Assembly (NCBI GenBank): GCA_000230955.3
Contig: CP007060.1
Location: 2,362,216-2,426,215 of the forward strand
DNA: 64,000 bases
From: Halobacterium sp. DL1
GTDB lineage: Archaea > Halobacteriota > Halobacteria > Halobacteriales > Halobacteriaceae
Direction of reading: 5' to 3'
In this document: piece after piece, positions 1 to 8,846 of the stretch
How positions within the stretch are numbered: the stretch's first letter is position 1
Layout of the letters: every line of letters starts with the position of its first letter
The notes under the pieces: generated by a model
Databases searched by the model: none
Seen by the model: the letters and a program-made list of their open reading frames with translations, nothing else
What the model was told of the DNA's origin: nothing
Position numbers and translations under genes: made by a program

Positions 1-304
1 CGGCGACTGTCGCGGCGAGCGCGGCGGCGACCCGCTGGAGACCCGCCAGCGACTGCGGGGTGGCGTCGAGCAAGGGAGCGGCGCCGCTGGCGAGCGCGAG
101 GACGGCGAGGAACGCGGCGAGCACGCCGACCAGCTGGCCGACGACGACGCGCCGTGGCTGGTCGTCGATGGCCGCGAGCACGTACGCCGAGGGGCCGAGG
201 CTCGGTAACAGAATCGCCGTTCCCGTCGTCCACGCGAGTGCGCCGAGCACCGCCAGCAGGAAGGCGACGTACGTTCCGACGCCCAGACCGGCGCGCCACG
301 TCAT
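1..304 (-). CDS. HPP-family membrane protein, 3' part missing (window edge)
   Basis: The gene starts at an ATG at 304 and runs off the left edge, so only the first 101 residues are visible. They form two hydrophobic helices (about residues 8-32 and 48-70) around the motif LLPSLGPSAYVLA, followed by a Gln-Pro-Arg segment and a Gly-rich helix. This order matches the start of the HPP membrane family, thought to be small-ion or nitrite-type channels or transporters. It lies 63 bases downstream of thrS on the same strand and may be cotranscribed. The next upstream ATG in this direction hits a stop after five codons, which supports the chosen start. A second HPP-like domain occurs at 17069-18517. 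Assignment to HPP is by motif resemblance; substrate unknown. Confidence 0.65.
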   Translation of the reverse strand, partial: MTWRAGLGVGTYVAFLLAVLGALAWTTGTAILLPSLGPSAYVLAAIDDQPRRVVVGQLVGVLAAFLAVLALASGAAPLLDATPQSLAGLQRVAAALAATVA

Positions 305-367
305 CACCCCGACCGACTCATTTGGCCGGGATGTGCGTGGCGGTTCTCGGTGTTCGGGGAGTGCCGA

Positions 368-2290
368 CTACTCCACGAAGTCGGGCTGCGTCCGCTTCTC
401 GTCGACCTCCCCGACGAAGTGGTCGCGGAACGTCTCGAGTTCGACGTCGTTCCGCTCGCGCTCCTGGCGGTCGCGCACGGAGACGGTGCCCACCTCCTCC
501 TCGTTGTCGCCGAGGACGAGCATGTACGGGACGTTGTCGTCGTGGGCCTGCTGGATCTTCCGGCCGACCGTCCAGTCGCGGTCCTCGACCTCGACGCGGT
601 AGCCGTCGAGTTCGTTCTTGACGCGGTGGGCGTAACCGAGGTTGTCGTCCGTGACCGGGAGGATGCGCACCTGCTCGGGCGCGAGCCACGTCGGGAAGCG
701 GCCGTCGTAGTGCTCGACGAGCACCATGAAGAACCGCTCGTAGGAGCCGTACAGCGCGCGGTGGATCATCACTGGCTGGTGGGCGTCGTTGTCCGAGCCC
801 GTGTACTCCAGGTCGAAGCGCTCGGGCATGTTGAAGTCGAGCTGGACCGTCGGGCCGTCCCACGAGCGCCCGAGAGCGTCCTCGAACGCGAAGTCGATCT
901 TCGGGCCGTAGAACGCGCCGTCGCCCGGTTCGACGTCGTAGTCCATCCCCTGCTCCTCGAGGACGTCGCGGAGCTGTGATTCGGACTGCTCCCAGATCTC
1001 GTCGCTGCCTACGGACTTCTCCGGGCGCGTCGCCAGCGCCACCTCGTAGTCGAGGTCGAACGTGTCCAGGACCTCGAGGATGATGTCGATGAGGCGTCGC
1101 ACTTCCTGCTCTATCTGGTCGGCGCGCGCGAACACGTGGCCGTCGTCGATGGTGAACGCCCACACCCGGGAGAGCCCGGAGAGTTCGCCGCGTTGCTCCT
1201 TGCGGTACACCTTCCCGTCCTCGAAGTACCGCACGGGGAGGTCGCGGTAGCTCCACGAGCCCTCGTTGAAGATGGTGGCGTGGCCCGGGCAGTTCATCGG
1301 TTTTAGTCCATATTCCTCGTCGTTGACGTCGAGGAGGAACATGTCGTCGACGTAGTTGTCGTAGTGCCCGGACTGCTTCCACAGCTCCGTGCGGAACAGG
1401 TGCGGGGTCTCGACCTCGTCGTAGCCCATCTCCCGGTTGAGCCCGTGGACGTACTCCGAGAGCTCACGGAGCACCGTCTTCCCGTTCGGGTGGTAGAGCG
1501 GGAGGCCGGGGCCGGTGACGTCCGGGATGGAAAAGAGGTCCATCTCGCTGCCGATCTTCCGGTGGTCGCGCTCGGCGGCCTCCGCGCGGCGCTCGAGATA
1601 GTCGTCGAGTTCGCTCTCCGTGGGGAACGCGGTGCCGTAGACCCGCGTCAGCGTCTCGCGCTCCTCGTCGCCGCGCCAGTACGCCGCCGACGTTTCGAGC
1701 ACCTCGAAGCCGCCGATCTCGCCCGTCGACTCGACGTGCGGGCCGCGACAGAGGTCCTCGAAGTCGTCCTGGCGGTAGAAGCTCACGGGGTCGTCGCCCG
1801 CGGCCTCGGTCTCCAGAATCTCGCGCTTGAACGGGTTGTCGTCGTACGTCTCGAGGGCCTCTTCGCGGTCGTACTCGACGTACTCGACGTCGTAGTCGGC
1901 CTCAATGATGGCGTCGGCCTCGTCCTGGATGGCGTCGAGGTCCTCCGCGTCGAGTTCGACGTTCGCCACGTCGTAGTAGAACCCCTCCTCGGTGTACGGG
2001 CCGATGGTGAGTTTCGCGTCGGGGTGGTGGCGGAGGATGGCCTGCGCGAGGACGTGGGCGGCGGTGTGCCGCAGCACGTCGAGGTAGTCGCCCGACTGGT
2101 CGGTGACGATCTCGATCTCGCAGTCCTCGGTCAGGGGCGTCTCCTTGGAGACGAGTTCGTGGTCGACCTTCCCCGCGACTGTGTCACGGCCGAGGCCGGG
2201 CCCAATTTCGTACGCTACGTCCTCGACCGTCGCGCCGGACGCCAGCTCCAGGGTGGAGCCGTCCGGCAGCGTCACAGTGACCGTGCTCAT
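368..2290 (-). CDS. thrS: Threonyl-tRNA synthetase, bacterial-type with TGS and SAD domains
   Basis: A 640-residue class II synthetase that charges tRNA-Thr in the cytoplasm. Domains in order: TGS (about 1-62), the second additional (editing) domain with H75xxxH79 and C181/H185, the catalytic core from about 250 with zinc ligand C334 in MNCPGH and later DDGH and MIHRALYGS histidines, and the C-terminal anticodon-binding domain (about 540-640). The start is placed at MSTVTVTL, where the TGS fold begins; an in-frame ATG nine codons upstream adds only an unrelated tail. The TGS+SAD layout is that of bacterial ThrRS, not the archaeal type with a D-aminoacyl-deacylase-like editing domain. The HPP gene follows on the same strand, and a regulator gene diverges upstream. 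Confidence 0.97.
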   Translation of the reverse strand: MSTVTVTLPDGSTLELASGATVEDVAYEIGPGLGRDTVAGKVDHELVSKETPLTEDCEIEIVTDQSGDYLDVLRHTAAHVLAQAILRHHPDAKLTIGPYTEEGFYYDVANVELDAEDLDAIQDEADAIIEADYDVEYVEYDREEALETYDDNPFKREILETEAAGDDPVSFYRQDDFEDLCRGPHVESTGEIGGFEVLETSAAYWRGDEERETLTRVYGTAFPTESELDDYLERRAEAAERDHRKIGSEMDLFSIPDVTGPGLPLYHPNGKTVLRELSEYVHGLNREMGYDEVETPHLFRTELWKQSGHYDNYVDDMFLLDVNDEEYGLKPMNCPGHATIFNEGSWSYRDLPVRYFEDGKVYRKEQRGELSGLSRVWAFTIDDGHVFARADQIEQEVRRLIDIILEVLDTFDLDYEVALATRPEKSVGSDEIWEQSESQLRDVLEEQGMDYDVEPGDGAFYGPKIDFAFEDALGRSWDGPTVQLDFNMPERFDLEYTGSDNDAHQPVMIHRALYGSYERFFMVLVEHYDGRFPTWLAPEQVRILPVTDDNLGYAHRVKNELDGYRVEVEDRDWTVGRKIQQAHDDNVPYMLVLGDNEEEVGTVSVRDRQERERNDVELETFRDHFVGEVDEKRTQPDFVE

Positions 2291-2420
2291 ACAGGTGGTT
2301 CTTTCGCCCGGAGGCATCCATAAGCCTGTTGAGAGCGGACGGCTCGTGAGCGGACCACACGCCTCCGTCGGCTCCCGGCGGCCGCCGCCAGTGCGAACGT
2401 CCCTCGCCCCGGGCAGCGAA

Positions 2421-2428
2421 GATTATTT
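2421..2428 (+). promoter_or_regulatory. TATA-like box of the Lrp-family gene
   Basis: The A/T-rich gattattt stands alone in GC-rich sequence, centred about 27 bases before the ATG at 2452. This spacing fits a leaderless archaeal transcript. Confidence 0.5.
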
Positions 2429-2451
2429 GACTAGAGCCCGAATTCGACTGT

Positions 2452-2975
2452 ATGGCCGACGACCCACTCAACAACCTCGACAGGCGCATCCTTCACCTGC
2501 TCCAGGTAGACGCCCGGGGGCCAGCGACACCTCCATCGCCAGCGAGACCGGCGTGACGGGAACGACCATCAGCAACCGGATCGAGCAACTGGAGGAACAG
2601 GGAATCATCCTAGGGTACAACCCCGAGATAAACTACGAGGCGGCGGGCTACCCGATGCGCGTGCTGTTCATCTGCTCGACGCCACTCTCCGAGCGGCCGG
2701 AGATGGCCGAACGGGCCCTCGAAGTCTGGGGTGTCGTCAACGTCCGGGAGATGCTGGCCGGCGAGGAGAACCTCCACGTCGAGGTCGTGGCCGAGACGAC
2801 GTCCGAAATCGAGCAGAGCACCAACCAGCTGGACGAGCTGGGGCTGCGGATCGTGAGCAGCGACATTCTCGCAGACGAGCGGATACAGCCGTGGAATCAC
2901 TTCCACCAGAAGATAGTCGACGACGCCGACACGCTCGCGGAGGAGGAGTCCGCCGAACAGGCAGGCGAAGAATAG
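2452..2975 (+). pseudogene. Lrp/AsnC-family transcription regulator with a -1 frameshift
   Basis: The ATG at 2452 opens MADDPLNNLDRRILHLLQVDARG, a typical Lrp/AsnC helix-turn-helix start. This frame reaches a TGA after about 12 more codons. The rest of the protein (SDTSIASETGVTGTTISNRI and onward, recognition helix plus a ligand-binding RAM-like half, ending at 2975) continues in another frame. One extra G in the run of five Gs at about 2516-2520 would restore a protein of roughly 174 residues. Everything after the break is intact and family-like, so this is either a recent single-base loss or a homopolymer read error. If functional, it would be a DNA-binding regulator, divergent from thrS. 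Confidence 0.8.
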
Positions 2976-2994
2976 TTGGGGTACTGAAACACTA

Positions 2995-3009
2995 CCGCCA
3001 GAGTGGCGG
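2995..3009 (+). terminator. Small perfect hairpin after the Lrp-type gene
   Basis: ccgcca-gag-tggcgg forms a 6-bp stem 20 bases after the stop codon. There is no T run after it, so termination is only a possibility. Confidence 0.25.
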
Positions 3010-3126
3010 CGCGAACACGCTGTTCGCTTGCGAAATCCAACCGAATCCCTACCGCTGCTGGAGATTGTCAAAAGGGTAAACTTACCACACAAATTAGGTT
3101 AAGGGACTCCGGGCTGTGGGTAAGTC

Positions 3127-3480
3127 ATGGCTTCGATGGACACACCGCAACTCAACGAAGCCTTCGAGTTGCTGTCCCACCCCTACCGTCGGCTCACACT
3201 CTACTACCTGACTACGGAGACTGAGAGCGTTCACGTCGACACGCTCGTGGCCGAGATAGCAGCGTGGGAGGGGGCGACGGTGGGAACGAGCCGCCAGCGC
3301 GAACCGGCCACCATCGAGCGGGCGCTCCACCACGTCCACCTCCCGAAACTCGTCGAGGCGGGCATCGTCGCGTCCACTGCGAACGGGAACAACGTCCACC
3401 TCGTGCAGCCGGAGGGGGTCGACCGATTCCTCGACGATGTGAGCCGAATCGACGGCTACGGACTGGTTGCGGACGACTGA
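3127..3480 (+). CDS. Small winged-helix protein (DUF7344-like)
   Basis: A 117-residue cytoplasmic protein. LNEAFELLSHPYRRLTLYYL followed by a helix with VAEIAAWE, and a later LPKLVEAGIV segment, is the pattern of a large haloarchaeal winged-helix family (DUF7344-like) presumed to bind DNA. A second ATG three codons in (3136) is an equally possible start. An A/T-rich stretch (acttaccacacaaattagg, 3079-3097) lies upstream and may hold the promoter. The gene stands alone, with the epimerase gene converging from the right. Target genes unknown. Confidence 0.75.
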   Translation: MASMDTPQLNEAFELLSHPYRRLTLYYLTTETESVHVDTLVAEIAAWEGATVGTSRQREPATIERALHHVHLPKLVEAGIVASTANGNNVHLVQPEGVDRFLDDVSRIDGYGLVADD

Positions 3481-3507
3481 GCAGAACGGCGTTCGAATCT
3501 TCGTCTT

Positions 3508-4542
3508 TCAGTTCTCGTGGACGCTCGTCCCGGCCCGCTCGACGGCCGCCAGGTCGACGTGGCCGGCGGGCATCGGGACGCCCGCGAAGTCGTCCTCGGC
3601 GAGCAGCAGCGAGCCGTCGAGGTCCGCGTAGTCCAGCAGCGGCGTGAGGTGGGCGGCGGCGGCGATGCTGGCATTCGACTCGACCATGCAGCCACACATC
3701 ACTTCGAGGCCGTGGGCGCGTGCCGCGTGAATCAGCCGCTTCGCCTCCCGCAGCCCGCCGGTCTTCATCAGTTTCAGGTTCGCGATGTCGCAGCGGTCGG
3801 CAATCTCCGGGATGTCGTCGGCGGTGATGCAGGACTCGTCGGCCGCGATGGGGAGCGTCGACCGCTCGTAGACGTACTTCAGACCCTCGCGGTTCTCGGC
3901 CGGGACGGGCTGTTCGACGAACTCGACGCCGTAGTCGTCGAGCCACGCGATGTTCCGGACAGCCTCCTTCGGCGTCCACGCCTCGTTGGCGTCGACGCGG
4001 ATGGTGGCGTCGGGCGCGGCGTCCCGGACGGTGCCGAGCAGTTCCTCGTCGCGGCCCGTCCCGAGTTTCACCTTCAGCGTGCCGTAGCCGCGTTCGACGG
4101 CCTCCACCGTCTTCTCGTGCATCGTCTCCGCGTCGTCGATCCCGATGGTGTAGGAGGTGTCGAGGCTGCCCGCCGGGTCGAGCCCCCAGTACTGGTAGAG
4201 CGGAAGGTCAGCGCGCTTGGCCGCGAGGTCGTGGCAGGCGATGCTGACCGCGGCGCGCGCCGCGGGGTTGTCCTCGACGACGGTTCGCATCCCGGCCTCG
4301 ACCTTCGCGAGGTTCTCCGGGTCGTCGACGCGCTCGACGACGTCCAGCAGGTCCGGCAGCACGGCCTCGACGGTGCCCGCGGTCTCGCCGTAGTGTGAGG
4401 AGGGCGCGGCCCCGCCGACGCCGACGTTGCCCTCGTCGTCGTGGACGCGGACGACCACGTTCGTGGCCGTCTCCTGGGTGCCGCGCGCGATGGTGAACGG
4501 GTGCTCCAGCGGGAACTCGCGGCGCTGGAACTCGGTCCTCAT
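3508..4542 (-). CDS. Enolase-superfamily dipeptide epimerase / N-acyl amino acid racemase
   Basis: A 344-residue cytoplasmic enzyme of the muconate-lactonizing/enolase superfamily. The N-terminal capping domain (1-120) precedes a TIM barrel with the catalytic KxK pair K157/K159 (LKVKLG), metal ligands D184 (RVDANEAW), E210 (VEFVEQP) and D235 (IAADESC), and a far-side Lys in NLKLMKTGG. The family includes L-Ala-D/L-Glu epimerases and N-acetyl-glutamate racemase (DgcA). Its start overlaps the stop of the DUF1611 gene by ATGA (4539-4542), so the two are translationally coupled. DUF1611 proteins have been described as D-glutamate N-acetyltransferases (DgcN) acting with DgcA. That pairing favours N-acetyl-glutamate racemase or a peptide epimerase; substrate not proven. 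Confidence 0.88.
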   Translation of the reverse strand: MRTEFQRREFPLEHPFTIARGTQETATNVVVRVHDDEGNVGVGGAAPSSHYGETAGTVEAVLPDLLDVVERVDDPENLAKVEAGMRTVVEDNPAARAAVSIACHDLAAKRADLPLYQYWGLDPAGSLDTSYTIGIDDAETMHEKTVEAVERGYGTLKVKLGTGRDEELLGTVRDAAPDATIRVDANEAWTPKEAVRNIAWLDDYGVEFVEQPVPAENREGLKYVYERSTLPIAADESCITADDIPEIADRCDIANLKLMKTGGLREAKRLIHAARAHGLEVMCGCMVESNASIAAAAHLTPLLDYADLDGSLLLAEDDFAGVPMPAGHVDLAAVERAGTSVHEN

Positions 4543-5552
4543 CGAATCACGTCGAGGACCGCCTCGGTTCCGAAGCGCACGGGGTCGTCGGCGGGCACGC
4601 CGATGGCGTCCGCGAACTCCTTGACGGCGGCCTCGGCCTCTGCGTCGTCGTCGATGCTCCGCGTGTTCAGCATGCCCGCGACCACCGGGCTGTCGCTCAC
4701 CGGTCCGGCGAACGTCTCGTAGCGCTCGGGGAACGACTCGACGGGCGGGAGTTCCTGGTCGTAGCCGTGGACGCTGTCGCGACCAACCTCGTGGCAGAGC
4801 ACCTGATAGTCGGGCATCGACCCGTGGGTGATGCCCGCGGTCACGCCCGAGTACGCGGGGTGGACGATGCTCCCCTGGCCCTCCACGAACACGTAGTCGT
4901 GGTCGGCGCCGGCCTCGAGCACCATCCGCTCGACGCTCCCAGCGGTGAAGTCGGAGATGACGCGGTCGACGGGGATGCCTGACCCCTCGATGAGGATGCC
5001 CGTCTGGCCGGTGGCGACGAACGCCGCGTCCATCCCCTGCTCCTGGGCCGCCTCGTACAGTTCCCGGGTTGCGGTCATCTTCCCGACGTTGCAGTCCGTC
5101 CCGACGGTGGTGACGACGGTTGCGTCGACGCTGTCGGCCACGCCCTCGGCCACCCCGAGGTCCTCCGGGGGTTTGCGCACGTCCCACAGTTCGCAGCCGT
5201 GTTCCTCGGCGAGGGCCGCGAACTCGTCGTCCTCCCCGAGGAAGTAGTGGAGGCCGGCGTAGACGTCGGCGCCGCGTTCGAGGGCCGCCCGGACGTCCGG
5301 GCGCCAGGACTCCTCGAAACCGCCGCCGATGGGCGCGACGCCGACGACGAGCGCGTCCACGTCGCCCTCGACGTCGTCCATCGACGCGACGACCGGGGCG
5401 TCCTGGACGTCCGGGAGGTGGTCGGCGACCCGCGTTCCAGCGTTCGTTCTGTCGAGCACCGCGACCACGTCGTAGTCGGCGTACCGCAGGACGCCCACGG
5501 CGGTCTTCGCGTTTTCGGGAAACTTCTCGTGTGCCAGGAGCGCGACCTTCAT
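4539..5552 (-). CDS. DUF1611 (DgcN-like) family protein
   Basis: A 337-residue cytoplasmic protein of the DUF1611 family. The N-terminal half resembles a Rossmann fold (MKVALLAHEK, later VVGVAPIGGGF). The C-terminal half begins with a P-loop-like GTDCNVGKMTA at residues 151-161 and contains GQTGILIEGSG and VEGQGSIVHPAYSG, typical of the family. Members paired with enolase-superfamily racemases are reported as D-glutamate N-acetyltransferases (DgcN), and the downstream overlapping gene here is exactly such a racemase. First gene of the pair, with about 50 bases separating it from the upstream Vms1-like gene on the same strand. The exact acyl acceptor is inferred. Confidence 0.85.
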   Translation of the reverse strand: MKVALLAHEKFPENAKTAVGVLRYADYDVVAVLDRTNAGTRVADHLPDVQDAPVVASMDDVEGDVDALVVGVAPIGGGFEESWRPDVRAALERGADVYAGLHYFLGEDDEFAALAEEHGCELWDVRKPPEDLGVAEGVADSVDATVVTTVGTDCNVGKMTATRELYEAAQEQGMDAAFVATGQTGILIEGSGIPVDRVISDFTAGSVERMVLEAGADHDYVFVEGQGSIVHPAYSGVTAGITHGSMPDYQVLCHEVGRDSVHGYDQELPPVESFPERYETFAGPVSDSPVVAGMLNTRSIDDDAEAEAAVKEFADAIGVPADDPVRFGTEAVLDVIR

Positions 5553-5600
5553 GGTCCGACCGTCTCTGCCCGCACCCTTAAACGTAGCACCGGTGGCAAC

Positions 5601-6551
5601 TCAGACGAGCGAGAGGGAGACCGTCCAGAACTCGCTGTGGGCGTCCGCCAGGGCCGCTTCCGGTTTCCCCGTGGCGTCCACCGCGGCGGTGACGTCGGCG
5701 TCGAACTCGTCGAGCAGCGTCGACTGCCCGACGACGAACGTGCGCTCGGCGTCGACCTGCGCGAGCGCCGCCTGGCACTTCTCGACGTGTTCGCGTATCT
5801 GGCTCTCGCGGCGCCGCTCGAAGCGGTCCTGGGAGAATCCTCCCTTCGAGTGGGCGCCCTTCACGTCGCTCTCGAACCCCTCGTAGTGGACGCGCTCGAT
5901 GGCTCGCGGTTCGCTTCGCTCTCCGCTCTCTCGGTCCGTGCCCTCCCCCTGGTCGGGCACGCGCTCCCAGTCGCTGTAGATACCGACCGCGAACAGGTCA
6001 GCGCGCACGACAGCGAACGCGTACCGGCCGGTCGGCGCGAACCACCCGCGCTCGATTCGAGCACTGTCACCCCACTCGCAGAACGCTTCCGGGGGGTTCG
6101 GCGGGCGGAGCGCGGCGGAGACGATTCCCTCGCGGTCACGGACCACGAGACAGGGGGCGGCGCGCTCGACGAGCGGCGCCCGCTCCCCGAACGCCTCGCG
6201 GACCGTCTCCGGCGGGTCGTCGGGGACGTAGGCGGTGAGGACACTCTCCTCGCCGGCTTCGAGGCTCTCCAGTAGCGCGAGGACGCGGTCACGGCGCTCG
6301 CCACGGAGGGTGAAGCGTCCGCGGAATTCGGGTTCGTCGTCGTCGCCGCCGGCGCGGTCGACGCGGTCGGTGAGTTCCGTCACGCGGTCCTCCAGTTCGT
6401 TGACGCGGCGCTCGGCGGCCTGCCTGTCCCGGACCGCCTCGCTGCGGCGCTCGCTCTCGGCGTCCAGCCGGTTCCGCAGGGACTCCGTCTCGCCCTCCAG
6501 TTCCTCGATGCGCTCCTTGAGTTCCGTGCGCCCGAGGAGGTCGTCCAGCAT
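5601..6551 (-). CDS. Vms1/Ankzf1-type peptidyl-tRNA hydrolase
   Basis: A 316-residue protein. Residues 1-68 form a charged coiled coil (LKERIEELEGETESL, then NELEDRVTELTDRV). The rest matches the Vms1/release-factor-like fold (VLRF1), including GAHSKGGFSQDRFERRR near residue 235, where the family has a conserved Gln required to release nascent chains from stalled ribosomes. In eukaryotes Vms1/ANKZF1 cleaves peptidyl-tRNA on stalled 60S subunits; archaeal homologues likely do ribosome rescue too. The ATG lies 134 bases from the divergent K+ channel gene. The ankyrin and zinc-finger parts of the eukaryotic proteins are absent. Confidence 0.8.
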   Translation of the reverse strand: MLDDLLGRTELKERIEELEGETESLRNRLDAESERRSEAVRDRQAAERRVNELEDRVTELTDRVDRAGGDDDEPEFRGRFTLRGERRDRVLALLESLEAGEESVLTAYVPDDPPETVREAFGERAPLVERAAPCLVVRDREGIVSAALRPPNPPEAFCEWGDSARIERGWFAPTGRYAFAVVRADLFAVGIYSDWERVPDQGEGTDRESGERSEPRAIERVHYEGFESDVKGAHSKGGFSQDRFERRRESQIREHVEKCQAALAQVDAERTFVVGQSTLLDEFDADVTAAVDATGKPEAALADAHSEFWTVSLSLV

Positions 6552-6685
6552 GGGCCAACGGCGGGCGTCCGCGGGCTTAGGCGTTTCCCAACGCCCACCG
6601 CGGCCCCCGCACCGCAGGCCGCGCTCGACTCCGACTGCGGTACGACTTTTACGGGAGCGGTGGAAACAGGGGGACAGACCACCGA

Positions 6686-8344
6686 ATGCGCGAACTCTTG
6701 GACATCCGCGGCTTCCGCTACCGGGACCTCACCGGACGACAGCGCCTGCTGCTCTGGTTCGCCGTCGGCCTCGTCGTCCTCGTGAGCACCTACACCACGG
6801 TGTACTACTGGGGGATGCGCGCCCTAGAGAACGAGCCCCGGTCGCTGTTTCAGGCGTTCAACGTCGTCATCGAGACGATGACCACGACGGGCTACGGCGC
6901 CGACTCGCCATGGGCGACGCCCGCGATGAACCTGTTCGTCGCGCTGATGCAGGTGAGCGGCGTCGTGCTCGGGTTCGTGACGCTGCGCATCCTCGTCATC
7001 CCGCTGTTCGAGCGGACGCCGCTGAACCTCGACGACCGCCTCACCATCAAGAACGACCACGTCGTCGTCGCTGAGTACCAGCGCGACACGGAGGTGCTGC
7101 TCGACGAACTGGAGGCGCTGAAGGTCGACTACGTGCTCCTCGAGTCCGACGAGGGGGAGGCCAAGCGGCTCTCCGACGACGGCTACCAGGCGATCAACGG
7201 CGACCCGGAGGACCGCGACGACCTCGCCCGGGCGAAGATCGAGCGGGCGTCGCTGCTCATCACGGACACGGGCGACAGGACCGCGAGCGTCGTCCTCACC
7301 GCCCTGGACGCCAACGAGGAGCTCCGAGTGGTCAGCTTCACTCCGTCGACGCGCCGGAAGGCCGCGCTCGCGGAGGTCGGCGTCGACCGGAGCGTCGCCC
7401 CGCACGCGCTCATCGGTCGACGACTGGCGGAGAAGGCGACGACTCCCGTCGCGGTGGAGGCGCCGTCGGCCGACGACGAGGTCGTCATCCGCGAACTCCT
7501 GGTCCGGCGCGGCAGCCCGCTCCACGGCATCAGCGTTCGTGAGTCGCCGCTCGCCCGGCACCCCGACCTGACGCTCGTCGCGGGGTGGTTCGACGGCGAG
7601 TTACACCTCCCGCCGTCGCCCGAGGACCGGCTCACGCCGAACACGGTGCTGGTCGTCGCCGGCCCGGAGCACTCCGTCGACGAACTCGAGAGCGAGGTTG
7701 GCAGTGGACGGACGCCCCGGGCGGGCACGCAGTCGAAGGTGATCGTCGCTGGCTGCGGGGAGGGCGGCCAGGAGGCCGTGGACGCGCTCCCGGCGGACCT
7801 CCCGGTCACGACTGTCGACCAGGCGGCGGACTGCGGGGCGGACGTCGTCGGCGACGTGACGGAGCCGGAGGTCCTCCGTGAGGCCGGCATCGAGGAGGCG
7901 TCCGCGCTGGTCGTCACCGTCGACGACGACGCCACCGCGCTGCTGACCGTGGCGATGGCCCGGTCGATGTCTAACGACGTGGAGATCCTCGCCCGCGTCA
8001 CGGAGGCCGAGAAGGAGTCCCCCGCGTTCAGGGCGGGCGCCGACTACGTGCTCTCCGTCCAGCGAGTCTCCGCCCGCCTGGTTGCCGCGGAGGTCCACGG
8101 CGAGCGCGTGATGGACCCCGCGGGGCAGATTCGCCTCGTTCGAGCCGACGCGGCGCCGTTCGCCGGCGACTCGGTGGCCGACGCTCGCGGGGCGGGGAGT
8201 CGCGGCTGGACGGTCGTCGGCGTCGCCCGCGATGGCGGCGTACTCACCGACGAGACCACCGAAATCCACAGCGGAGACGACATCTTCGTCGCCGGCAGCG
8301 ACGACGCCATCCAGCGCTTCGAGCGCACCGTCGACCGGACGTAG
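6686..8344 (+). CDS. Potassium channel with two RCK (TrkA-N/TrkA-C) modules
   Basis: A 552-residue membrane protein. One transmembrane helix (about 22-47), a pore loop with the filter TTTGYGAD (about residue 70), a second helix (about 83-108), then two cytoplasmic RCK modules: TrkA-N from about 117 (HVVVAEYQRDTE) plus TrkA-C (about 258-330), and a second from about 350 (KVIVAGCGEGGQEA) ending in a TrkA-C domain. This matches 2-TM ligand-gated K+ channels of the MthK/GsuK kind. The first RCK has AEYQRD where a classical nucleotide-binding site has GxGxxG, so it may be modified; the second reads AGCGEGG. Likely role: K+ flux control in a high-K+ cytoplasm. Confidence 0.92.
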   Translation: MRELLDIRGFRYRDLTGRQRLLLWFAVGLVVLVSTYTTVYYWGMRALENEPRSLFQAFNVVIETMTTTGYGADSPWATPAMNLFVALMQVSGVVLGFVTLRILVIPLFERTPLNLDDRLTIKNDHVVVAEYQRDTEVLLDELEALKVDYVLLESDEGEAKRLSDDGYQAINGDPEDRDDLARAKIERASLLITDTGDRTASVVLTALDANEELRVVSFTPSTRRKAALAEVGVDRSVAPHALIGRRLAEKATTPVAVEAPSADDEVVIRELLVRRGSPLHGISVRESPLARHPDLTLVAGWFDGELHLPPSPEDRLTPNTVLVVAGPEHSVDELESEVGSGRTPRAGTQSKVIVAGCGEGGQEAVDALPADLPVTTVDQAADCGADVVGDVTEPEVLREAGIEEASALVVTVDDDATALLTVAMARSMSNDVEILARVTEAEKESPAFRAGADYVLSVQRVSARLVAAEVHGERVMDPAGQIRLVRADAAPFAGDSVADARGAGSRGWTVVGVARDGGVLTDETTEIHSGDDIFVAGSDDAIQRFERTVDRT

Positions 8345-8393
8345 CCGTCGCTGGTCGGTTCGTCGTTCGATGGGGGCGGACGGGCCGGCGGTG

Positions 8394-8732
8394 CTACACC
8401 GCGCCCATGTCGAGGAGGCGGGCCGCGTGGGCGCGTTTCGCCAGCAGCACCTCCTTGAGCGTCGGCGGGTTCTGGACGTCGAGGCCCTCGAGGATGTGCT
8501 CGGGGACGGCGAGCGTTCGCTCGGGTACGTCGTCCTCGCCGTGGACTGTGAGGTGGGCCGCGCCGAGTTTCATCACGAGCGGGAGGTCCGTCCGGGAGAC
8601 CCCTTCGTCCGTGGTGTACAGTTGCTCGTTGACCAGCTCGTGCTGGTCGCGGTTGATCGCCGCGTGCTCGCCCGGCGCGGGCTCGACGTACAACCGTCCG
8701 AGGTAGTAGCCGCTGGAGAAGGCCTCGAACAT
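8394..8732 (-). CDS. Haloarchaeal conserved protein (DUF5802-like)
   Basis: A 112-residue soluble protein beginning MFEAFSSGYYLGRLYVEP. Together with the later HELVNEQLY and LVMKLGAAHL segments, this is the pattern of a small haloarchaeal family of unknown function (DUF5802-like). I chose the ATG at 8732 because family members begin with this MFE...GYYLG motif; in-frame ATGs at 8741 and 8801 are possible but add non-conserved residues. It diverges from the ArsR-type regulator over a 114-base shared promoter region. No catalytic motif is visible. Confidence 0.75.
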   Translation of the reverse strand: MFEAFSSGYYLGRLYVEPAPGEHAAINRDQHELVNEQLYTTDEGVSRTDLPLVMKLGAAHLTVHGEDDVPERTLAVPEHILEGLDVQNPPTLKEVLLAKRAHAARLLDMGAV

Positions 8733-8758
8733 GCATGACATCGTATCCCATGGGAGGT

Positions 8759-8765
8759 GATAAGC
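8759..8765 (-). promoter_or_regulatory. TATA-like box of the DUF5802-like gene
   Basis: Reading on the minus strand, gcttatc lies about 30 bases before the ATG at 8732, consistent with a short leader or leaderless start. Confidence 0.4.
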
Positions 8766-8812
8766 GCTCCGGGCAACCCTTAAGCCGTCGCGCAATTCCA
8801 CCGGAGAGACAC

Positions 8813-8819
8813 CCTTATG
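8813..8819 (+). promoter_or_regulatory. TATA-like box of the ArsR-type regulator
   Basis: ccttatg lies 28-34 bases before the ATG at 8847 in otherwise GC-rich sequence. Confidence 0.35.
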
Positions 8820-8846
8820 CGGCCGCGCCGCTAACTTCGAGTGAAT

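Noticed and set aside
2103-2451. A longer start for the regulator at 2452 using the frame open from 2103
   Set aside because: That frame runs antisense through thrS and is not Lrp-like before about 2520; the true N terminus is in another frame beginning at 2452.
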